Translations under genes and position numbers: made by a program
Assembly (NCBI RefSeq): GCF_003149455.1
Contig: NZ_QFFK01000010.1
Location: forward strand, 124,001 to 188,000
Source: Chitinophaga deserti
GTDB taxonomy: Bacteria; Bacteroidota; Bacteroidia; Chitinophagales; Chitinophagaceae
Direction: 5' to 3'
DNA length: 64,000 nt
Part shown: positions 44,974 through 51,416 of the stretch, one piece after another
How the letters are laid out: every line of letters starts with the position of its first letter
Position numbering within the stretch: position 1 is the first letter of the stretch
Notes under the pieces: generated by a model
What the model was told of the DNA's origin: nothing
What the model saw: the letters and a program-made list of their open reading frames with translations, nothing else
Database searches by the model: none

Positions 44974-44979
44974 GTGCTG

Positions 44980-45924
44980 TTATTTGATGATCCGGAAACA
45001 GTGCCGAAGCAGTTTTCCCGTGAAGTCGAACGGGATGGTTTGCGCTGTGATATTTTTAATGGAAGTGGCTTCAATGGCAGGCTCATCCAGCTCAAAGCGG
45101 CGGAGGTTATTGCTGAAATACAGCACCCCGCCTTTCTTCATCGCCATCAGTACTTTGTTGATAAGCGTCACATGATCCCGCTGGATATCGAGGAAGTCTT
45201 TCATGCGCTTACTGTTGGAGAAAGTAGGCGGGTCCATCACCACAAGGTCGAACGTGTTAATCTTCAGCTCGTCGAGGTACTGGAGTACATCAGCATGCAC
45301 GTAATGGTGCTTTGCGGGATCGTAGATGCCGTTGAGCTCCATGTTATCCTCAGCCCATTTGAGGTAGGTTTTGGAAAGGTCGGCCGATGTTACGGAAGCG
45401 GCACCGCCTGCAGCGGCATATACGGAAAATGATCCGGTGTAGCAGAACAGGTTGAGAACGTGTTTGCCTTCCGATTCTTCCCGCACCATATGCCGGGTAA
45501 TGCGGTGATCGAGGAACAGGCCGGTATCGAGGTAGTCGGACAGGTTTACCTTGAAAGTAAGCCCGTCTTCCTTCACATTGATCTCTGCTTTTTCTATGCT
45601 GAGCTTTTCGTATTGGCTCTGGCGGTCGGTTTTGCGCTGGCGGGTACGGAGAAATATGTCTTCCCTCGGAACATGTAAAACCCTGCCCACGCATTCCACG
45701 CTCTGTTCGAGCCATGCATCATAGGCATCATCTTCCATACCGTGCTGACTGAGGTATTCCGCTACGGAAACCTTGTCTTCGTACAGTTCAATGATGAGGG
45801 GGAATTCCGGGAGGTCGCGGTCGTAGAGGCGGTAGCAGGTGATGCCCTGCCGTCTGGCGGTCTTGGCGAGATGCTTGTGCACTTTGGCCAGCCGGTTTTC
45901 GAACATCTGGTACTTATCGGACAT
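44980..45924 (-). CDS. Class I SAM methyltransferase, RlmK/RlmL-like rRNA methylase domain
   Basis: The 314-residue protein resembles the C-terminal (RlmK) half of the bifunctional 23S rRNA methylase RlmKL: an N-terminal FENRLAKVHKHLAKTARRQGITCYRLYDRDLPEFPL segment, then SDYLDTGLFLDHRITRHMV, SAM motif VLNLFCYTGSFSVYAAAGGA, and the catalytic-region DLVVMDPPTFSNSKRM. It probably makes m7G in 23S rRNA. The ATG at 45924 is chosen; the frame could start at 45984 but that adds an unrelated 20-residue stretch and would run into the terminator of dnaJ. Confidence 0.85.
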   Translation of the reverse strand: MSDKYQMFENRLAKVHKHLAKTARRQGITCYRLYDRDLPEFPLIIELYEDKVSVAEYLSQHGMEDDAYDAWLEQSVECVGRVLHVPREDIFLRTRQRKTDRQSQYEKLSIEKAEINVKEDGLTFKVNLSDYLDTGLFLDHRITRHMVREESEGKHVLNLFCYTGSFSVYAAAGGAASVTSADLSKTYLKWAEDNMELNGIYDPAKHHYVHADVLQYLDELKINTFDLVVMDPPTFSNSKRMKDFLDIQRDHVTLINKVLMAMKKGGVLYFSNNLRRFELDEPAIEATSIKNITAQTIPFDFTGKLLRHCFRIIK

Positions 45925-45973
45925 AATTGTGTGCAAATATGCGATTTTCCGGGCGGATGCACCAGCGGTTGCC

Positions 45974-46013
45974 TTAAAAAGCAACAGCCGGAACGGGGTG
46001 CGTTCCGGCTGTT
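45974..46013 (-). terminator. Intrinsic terminator of the grpE-dnaJ operon
   Basis: A perfect 13-bp stem (aacagccggaacg 45983-45995 with cgttccggctgtt 46001-46013) is followed on the minus strand by a T-run at 45979-45975. It lies just after the dnaJ stop. Confidence 0.85.
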
Positions 46014-46035
46014 GGTATGTTTAGCTGAGGATGAA

Positions 46036-47202
46036 TCAGCTGAAGATGTCTTTTACTTTTTCGAAGAATCCTTTGTCGGATTTTTCAGGATTGGGCTTGA
46101 AGTTGCCGGAGGCCTGCATTTTTTCGAGCATGGATTTCTCTTCGGAAGTCAGCGTTTGGGGCGTCCATACATTCACATGAATGAGCTGGTCGCCTTTTTC
46201 GTAGCTGTTAACGGAGGGGAATCCTTTGCCTTTGAGGCGGAAGATCTTACCGCTCTGAGTGCCAGGTGGTACCTTGATCTTGGCTTTACCGTCGATGGTG
46301 GGTACTTCTGTAGAGATGCCGAAAGCGGCTTCGGGGAAGGAGATGTGCAGGTCAAAGGCTACGTTCAGCCCGTCGCGCTGCAGTTCAGGATGTGGTTCTT
46401 CTTCCACGAGGATGAGGAGATCGCCGGGGGCGCCGCCTCTTTCGCCGGCATTGCCTTTCCCGCTCATGGAAAGCTGCATGCCTTCCATTACGCCTGCCGG
46501 GATATCGATGGATACGGTTTCTTCGCCGTATTGACGGCCTTCGCCTTTACAGGAGGTGCATTTGTTGGTAATGATCTGGCCTTCACCGTTACAGGTGGGG
46601 CAGGTGGTTACCGTTTGCATCTGGCCGAGGAAGGTCTGCGTTACTTTACGGACTTGTCCGGAGCCGTGGCAGGTGGTGCAGGACTGGAAAGCGTTTTTGT
46701 CTTTCGCGCCCAGGCCACTGCAGGTATTGCAGGTAACGTATTTCTTTACTTTGATCTTTTTGGAAGCGCCTTTGGCGATTTCTTCGAAGGTGAGTTTGAT
46801 TTTCACTCTCAGGTTGCTGCCGCGGGTGCCTCTGCTTCTGCGCCCGCCACCACCGGAGCGGCCGCCGCCGCCACCGAAGAAGCTGCCGAAGATATCTTCC
46901 CCGAATATATCCCCGAAGTTGGAGAAGATATCGTCCATATTCATATGGCCCTGGCCATGTCCGCCGCCGCGCCCGCCTACACCGGCATGGCCGAATCGGT
47001 CGTATTGCGCGCGTTTATCGGGGTCGCTGAGCACTTCATAAGCCTCTGCCGCCTCCTTGAACTTTTCTTCCGCATCTTTATTGCCGGGGTTCCGGTCGGG
47101 ATGGAACTGCATGGCAACCTTGCGGTATGCCTTTTTGATTTCATCCTGAGAAGCGGTTTTGGCAACCCCTAAAATTTCGTAATAATCTCTTTTGGTGGAC
47201 AT
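46036..47202 (-). CDS. dnaJ: Chaperone DnaJ
   Basis: The 388-residue protein has the J-domain with H34-P35-D36, a Gly-rich linker (GGGGRSGGGGRR), four zinc-finger repeats (CNTCSGLG, CTTCHGSG, CPTCNGEG, CTSCKGEG) and the C-terminal substrate-binding domain. It delivers unfolded protein to DnaK and stimulates its ATPase. It lies 79 bases after grpE on the same strand; dnaK is not in the window. Confidence 0.97.
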   Translation of the reverse strand: MSTKRDYYEILGVAKTASQDEIKKAYRKVAMQFHPDRNPGNKDAEEKFKEAAEAYEVLSDPDKRAQYDRFGHAGVGGRGGGHGQGHMNMDDIFSNFGDIFGEDIFGSFFGGGGGRSGGGGRRSRGTRGSNLRVKIKLTFEEIAKGASKKIKVKKYVTCNTCSGLGAKDKNAFQSCTTCHGSGQVRKVTQTFLGQMQTVTTCPTCNGEGQIITNKCTSCKGEGRQYGEETVSIDIPAGVMEGMQLSMSGKGNAGERGGAPGDLLILVEEEPHPELQRDGLNVAFDLHISFPEAAFGISTEVPTIDGKAKIKVPPGTQSGKIFRLKGKGFPSVNSYEKGDQLIHVNVWTPQTLTSEEKSMLEKMQASGNFKPNPEKSDKGFFEKVKDIFS

Positions 47203-47281
47203 GTTTATACACTTGAAAAGCCCATTCCGGCGGAACAGGCTATGAAAATTCTATTAGCTGGCGTACACTGCTGTCACAACG

Positions 47282-47848
47282 TCATTTTCCCACTACCACG
47301 CGGGCGTGGCGGATGATTTTGTCGTTGAGATAGTATCCTTTCTGCAGCACGTCAATCACCTTACCTTTCAGCTCTTCTGTAGGGGCGGGTATTTCGGTTA
47401 CGGCTTCATGGAGATCCGGGTTGAACTCTTCGTGCAGGGCTTCCATGGCTTTAAGGCCTTTGGATTGCAGGATGTTCTGGAATTTGTTGAAAACGAGCAT
47501 TACGCCTTCGTTGGCGGCATTGGCACCGGCAGATGATTCCAGCTGTTTGGCGGCTCTTTCGGAATCGTCCAGCACATCGAGGAGGGCAATAATCACCTCT
47601 TTGTTGGCAGTATTGATCAGTTCCACGCGCTCTTTGGCGTTCCTTTTCCTGAAATTATCGAAGTCTGCGTTCAGCAGCAGGTATTTTTTGCGTAATTCTT
47701 CAAGGTCGCCACGCAGCTTATCCGCTTCACCTTCTTCCGGCAGGGCATCATTCAAATGGGTTGATCCGCTTTGATTCTCATCTGCATTGATGTCAAAATC
47801 ACGGGATTCCTGCCCGTTTGCGTGCATATCTTTATCTTTTTCTGTCAT
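47282..47848 (-). CDS. grpE: Nucleotide exchange factor GrpE
   Basis: The 188-residue protein has an acidic N-terminal tail, a long coiled-coil helix (LRGDLEELRKKYLLLNADFDNFRKRNAKERVEL) and the C-terminal beta domain (FNPDLHEAVTEIPAPTEELKGKVIDVLQKGYYLNDKIIRHARVVVGK). It releases ADP from DnaK. No CIRCE repeat was seen upstream. Confidence 0.97.
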   Translation of the reverse strand: MTEKDKDMHANGQESRDFDINADENQSGSTHLNDALPEEGEADKLRGDLEELRKKYLLLNADFDNFRKRNAKERVELINTANKEVIIALLDVLDDSERAAKQLESSAGANAANEGVMLVFNKFQNILQSKGLKAMEALHEEFNPDLHEAVTEIPAPTEELKGKVIDVLQKGYYLNDKIIRHARVVVGK

Positions 47849-47949
47849 AATCGTTCAAATTGTCTGCAAGTTACCCACCGTCAATAACTTTGCCAAGCCC
47901 CCTTTTGGGGACAATTTGGCAGGCCTTGGGGGGATTGCCTGCATAATTG

Positions 47950-47957
47950 TAACTTTG
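47950..47957 (+). promoter_or_regulatory. -7 promoter box (TAACTTTG) for rlmI
   Basis: Exact TAnnTTTG match 18 bases before the ATG at 47975, with a TTG 21 bases upstream as a -33 candidate. The divergent region 47849-47974 also holds G/C-rich imperfect inverted repeats. Confidence 0.55.
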
Positions 47958-47974
47958 CGCTCCAATAACAAGCA

Positions 47975-49147
47975 ATGACCAAGGTATTTCTGAAGAAAAA
48001 GATAGCAAACCGCGTTTTAACAGGGCATCCCTGGGTTTTCGGCAACGAAGTAAACCAGATAGACGGGGAGGTGAACGCCGGGGATATCGTTGATGTTTTC
48101 ACCCATAACGGCATTTTCGTAGGCCGGGGATACATCAACCCCCAGTCCCAGATCCTCGTGAGGATCCTCACCCGCGACAAGAACGAAACCGTGGATGAAG
48201 GGTTTTTCCTGAACCGTATCCGCAAAGCATGGGAATACCGGAAAAAGCTCGGGTATGTGGAAAACTGCCGTCTCATCTTCGGAGAGGCCGATGAAATGCC
48301 TGCCCTGATCATCGATAAATTCAACGACTACTTCGTACTGCAAACCATGGCCCTCGGCATCGACCGCTGGAAGCCCGCCATCGTTAACGCACTCCACGAA
48401 ATCTTTAAGCCTAAAGGCGTTTACGAGCGCAACGATGTGCCCGTACGCGAACTGGAAGGCCTCGCCCAGCAAAAAGGATTTCTCGGTGAACCTTTCGATA
48501 CCAATATCATTATCAACGAAAACGGCCTGAAATTCCATGTCGATATCGTAGGCGGACAAAAGACCGGTTACTTCCTCGACCAGCAGGATAACCGCCGTGC
48601 CATCCAGCATATTGTGAAAGGGGCCGACGTACTGGAAGCATTCTGCTACACCGGCACATTCTCCTGCCATGCAGGGCATTATGGCGCTAAAAGCGTACTG
48701 GGGCTCGATATTTCCGAGCATGCCGTGAATACTGCCCGCCGCAACGCGGAACTGAACGGACTGCAGGATATCTGTAAGTTCCAGGCGGTTAATGCTTTCG
48801 ACCAGCTGAAGCAATGGACCCGTGAAGACCGTAAGTTCGACGTGGTGATCCTGGACCCGCCCGCTTTCACCAAAAGCCGGGAAAACATCCAGAAGGCCAT
48901 TACGGGCTATAAGGAGATCAACCTGCGGGGCATGAAGCTCCTCAAGCCGGGCGGTTTCCTCGTAACGGCGAGCTGTACCAACCTGGTAGACCCTTCCATG
49001 TTCCTCGAAACCATTGATATGGCAGCGAAAGACGCGCGGAAGAAGCTGCGCCAGGTAACTTTCCAGACACAGGCGCAGGACCACCCCATCCTCTGGAACA
49101 TCGAAAACACCACTTACCTGAAGTTCCTCATCGTAGAGGTACAGTAA
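47975..49147 (+). CDS. rlmI: 23S rRNA (cytosine-C5)-methyltransferase RlmI-like
   Basis: The 390-residue protein has an N-terminal PUA domain (KKKIANRVLTGHPWVFGNEV... GRGYINPQSQILVRILT), then a Rossmann methyltransferase with TGYFLDQQDNRRA, VLEAFCYTGTFSCHAGHYGA, VVILDPPAFTKSR and a conserved Cys in VTASCTN that fits m5C chemistry. RlmI methylates C1962 of 23S rRNA (E. coli numbering). Confidence 0.92.
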   Translation: MTKVFLKKKIANRVLTGHPWVFGNEVNQIDGEVNAGDIVDVFTHNGIFVGRGYINPQSQILVRILTRDKNETVDEGFFLNRIRKAWEYRKKLGYVENCRLIFGEADEMPALIIDKFNDYFVLQTMALGIDRWKPAIVNALHEIFKPKGVYERNDVPVRELEGLAQQKGFLGEPFDTNIIINENGLKFHVDIVGGQKTGYFLDQQDNRRAIQHIVKGADVLEAFCYTGTFSCHAGHYGAKSVLGLDISEHAVNTARRNAELNGLQDICKFQAVNAFDQLKQWTREDRKFDVVILDPPAFTKSRENIQKAITGYKEINLRGMKLLKPGGFLVTASCTNLVDPSMFLETIDMAAKDARKKLRQVTFQTQAQDHPILWNIENTTYLKFLIVEVQ

Positions 49148-49167
49148 GGATCAGATAAAATCACAGC

Positions 49168-49201
49168 AAAAGGCCGTCTCAATTGTTTGAGACGGCCTTT
49201 T
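49168..49201 (+). terminator. Intrinsic terminator after rlmI
   Basis: A 15-bp perfect stem (aaaaggccgtctcaa with ttgagacggcctttt) around a four-base loop. It can work in both directions. Confidence 0.88.
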
Positions 49202-49316
49202 GCGTTTTAATCCCTCCCTATAAAATGGCGAGCATACAGGCATTGTATGAGAGGTTTGCAGATTGCTTATTTCAGGGCTTAATCGGGGAGTATGAAGGGA
49301 ATAAATGGCAGTAAAG

Positions 49317-49349
49317 GAAGGGTTAAAGAAGGGATAAAGAAGGGTTAAA
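49317..49349. repeat. Three 11-bp direct repeats (gaaggg[t/a]taaa)
   Basis: Units at 49317-49327, 49328-49338 and 49339-49349; the outer two are identical and the middle one differs by a single t-to-a change. Confidence 0.85.
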
Positions 49350-49356
49350 GTATACC

Positions 49357-49421
49357 TAATGTATATAAACAGGGGGTAAAACCAATACTGTAGCGGATTA
49401 GGGGCCCTTTTATATACATTA
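49357..49421. repeat. 13-bp perfect inverted repeat taatgtatataaa
   Basis: Left arm 49357-49369, right arm 49409-49421, 39-base spacer. TATACC just outside the left arm recurs inverted (GGTATA) at 49433-49438 outside the right arm, so the symmetry extends with a bulge. Confidence 0.7.
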
Positions 49422-49624
49422 AGTACCTATAAGGTATACATACAGTATTACAGGATTACCCTTACAGTTGCCTAAACGTACATCGGAACATATAGGGAGG
49501 TTGCCATATTGGTTAAGGAAAGTGGCTATATTGATGGTATCTTACCTTAAGGGAGATGTAGGCAGGGAACATAGCGGGAAATCCGGGCTAACATGGGGTG
49601 AAATACAAGTTAAGTGTGGATAAA

Positions 49625-49657
49625 AGGTGGACTTGAGGTGGACATGAGGTGGACTTG
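49625..49657. repeat. Three 11-bp direct repeats (aggtggac[t/a]tg)
   Basis: Units at 49625-49635, 49636-49646 and 49647-49657; again only the middle unit differs, by one t-to-a change. Confidence 0.85.
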
Positions 49658-49790
49658 ATGCGTACGTGAGGTTGCCAAAATAGTATCATAGGATTGGCGG
49701 AGAGGAGGCATTACTTCTTACGAAGGTAAATGCTTTCAGAAATAACAAGAGAGGCGTTAAGGATGTTGAATTCCAATAAAACTATTGATT

Positions 49791-49833
49791 AAAAAAGGCT
49801 GACAGTGCGTGATGCATGCTGTCAGCCTTTTTT
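49791..49833 (-). terminator. Intrinsic terminator after mini-CTD gene
   Basis: A 15-bp perfect stem (aaaaaaggctgacag with ctgtcagcctttttt, 13-base loop) lies 26 bases beyond the stop codon of the minus-strand gene at 49860. Confidence 0.85.
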
Positions 49834-49859
49834 ATTTATAATATTCCTACTCTTAGATC

Positions 49860-50219
49860 TTATTTGACTACGTTGAACTTCCCGGATTCTATAAGCGTTC
49901 CGTCCTTTTCGCGGAGCTGGAAGATGTAAAGGCCACTGTAGTAATTATCCAGCGGGAGGGAAGTGCGGTTGGCGAGATTCTTCAGATGATCCACCTTCTT
50001 GCCTAAGAAGTTGTATACAATAATCTCGTAAACCTTATCGTTATTACGCTGAATTTCGAAATATATCTTAGATGTCGCGGGATTCGGATATGCTTTCACT
50101 ACTTTACTCGCACTCTCCGTTTCGGGGAGGTTAGACTTGCTCTGGGACCATGCCGGTACAGTAAAGGCACAGCACAAAGTAAATAGGATGAGAGTAACGG
50201 TTTTAAACATAGTATCCAA
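49860..50219 (-). CDS. Miniature T9SS type A sorting-domain protein
   Basis: The 119-residue protein is a signal peptide (ending PAWSQ), about 15 residues of linker, and a complete type A T9SS C-terminal domain (VKAYPNPATSKIYFEI... NYYSGLYIFQLREKDGTLIESGKFNVVK). There is practically no cargo between them. Normal T9SS substrates carry large domains before the CTD, so this could be a decoy, a regulator, a surface coat protein or a decayed gene. It lies 153 bases after the PorP/SprF gene on the same strand. Starts at 50219 or 50210 are both possible. Confidence 0.8.
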   Translation of the reverse strand: MDTMFKTVTLILFTLCCAFTVPAWSQSKSNLPETESASKVVKAYPNPATSKIYFEIQRNNDKVYEIIVYNFLGKKVDHLKNLANRTSLPLDNYYSGLYIFQLREKDGTLIESGKFNVVK

Positions 50220-50372
50220 AGATATAAATTATTTTAAATATTTCCCAAATATTTGCTTTTTGGTGGCTATATAAAGATAACAAACGGTAAGCCAATTTGT
50301 GCAATTCCCTTCCTCTTTTTTCCTAAACTTTAACGTTTTTAACAATTTTTTTTCCAGCATGCCGTTGCGGGT

Positions 50373-51413
50373 TTAAAAACTTGGGCACGTTACGCTATTA
50401 AGTGTTGAATTCCAGCGGTTTAGGAAATTCTTGAAAACCATCGATACTTCGAAGCCTCCCATTGCCTGGCTGGCCGTCCGCAGCCTGCTCACGTTCACAT
50501 CATAGCTCACCCCTATCTCATAAGCCCCCATATCGAGGCGAAACATAGGCACTATGGCATCGTTCCAGCGGTAAAAAAGCCCGCCATACATCCCCCTGTC
50601 CGATTCCAGCCCTTCATCCATCAACCCGTATCCTACAAATGCGCCGCCGATAAATTCGGTATAAGCTCCCTGATGCACCTGGTTGTAATGTGCTATCACC
50701 CGCACCCTTTCAGACACGGGTATCGTGATACCCATATTGAAACTCAGCTTGGGGTCCAGCGTTACCTTGTCATCGTTGAAGAACGAAACTTTGGGTTTGT
50801 TGAAATGATAGTAAGCCGCGCCCACAAAATAATTCGTAGCCTCTCCCAGCACACCGTTGTAGCTCATACCCACACCTGCATCCCAGTACCCGTATCCTAC
50901 TTTGGCCAGCCGCCCTTCTTCACCCGTAGGTGCAGCGGGGTCGAAGCGCCCGCCGGTATACTGGTTATTGAAGGTCAGGTTGGCAGGGTTGAACTGGCGC
51001 TGTACATAACCGCCCATAAATCCTACCGAAAGGAAACTGCTTTTGTCTTCGCTGAGGGATTTATGGTAATTAAGTGCGGGCAGGAACTGAACGGATTGCA
51101 GGTTCGAAGAACCCGCCCGGTCGAACGATGCCTGAATGCCGGCCGTTACGTGATCGTTATAATTGCCGACAGGGAATTTCAATTCGCCGCTCACCGTACC
51201 CGTCTGGTACGGAATAGTGACGCTGTTCCACTGATTCCGGTATACCGCCTGCACCCGCACATCGCCCTTGAAAAGCCCGATCAGTGCCGGGTTCCGGAGA
51301 ATGGGAGTTTCCATGAACTGGGACAGATGAATGTCCTGCGCGCACAGCGGCAGCCCGATAAATGCGAGCGCACCGCTTAACCAGTATTTCTTCATGCTTT
51401 GCAGCGTTTTCAT
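50373..51413 (-). CDS. PorP/SprF family T9SS outer-membrane protein
   Basis: The 346-residue protein has a signal peptide (LCAQ), the family start DIHLSQFMETPILRNPALIGLF, the VYRNQWNSVTIPYQT motif and a beta-barrel pattern ending NSVTCPSF. It follows the 945-residue type B adhesin by three bases and should anchor or present that protein, and possibly the 1614-residue one, at the cell surface. Confidence 0.9.
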   Translation of the reverse strand: MKTLQSMKKYWLSGALAFIGLPLCAQDIHLSQFMETPILRNPALIGLFKGDVRVQAVYRNQWNSVTIPYQTGTVSGELKFPVGNYNDHVTAGIQASFDRAGSSNLQSVQFLPALNYHKSLSEDKSSFLSVGFMGGYVQRQFNPANLTFNNQYTGGRFDPAAPTGEEGRLAKVGYGYWDAGVGMSYNGVLGEATNYFVGAAYYHFNKPKVSFFNDDKVTLDPKLSFNMGITIPVSERVRVIAHYNQVHQGAYTEFIGGAFVGYGLMDEGLESDRGMYGGLFYRWNDAIVPMFRLDMGAYEIGVSYDVNVSRLRTASQAMGGFEVSMVFKNFLNRWNSTLNSVTCPSF

Positions 51414-51416
51414 ACG

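Larger units (their letters stand above)
49202..49790. other. Gene-free, repeat-rich intergenic region
   Basis: About 590 bases without a usable open frame between two terminators. It is purine-rich on the + strand and holds two three-unit arrays of 11-bp direct repeats and one 13-bp inverted repeat, listed separately. No tRNA, no transposase remnant and no clear promoter box was seen. Confidence 0.6.

Noticed and set aside
45742..47172. Long open frame of 476 codons on the + strand opposite dnaJ
   Set aside because: It is fully antisense to a clear dnaJ gene and to the end of the methyltransferase, and its composition (Gly/Ala/Phe-rich) is a codon-bias shadow.
47849..47974. CIRCE heat-shock repeat upstream of grpE
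   Set aside because: No TTAGCACTC/GAGTGCTAA pair is present; only G/C-rich imperfect inverted repeats.
49202..49790. CRISPR array in the repeat-rich gene-free region
   Set aside because: Repeats are 11 bp, directly adjacent and without spacers; no cas gene lies near.
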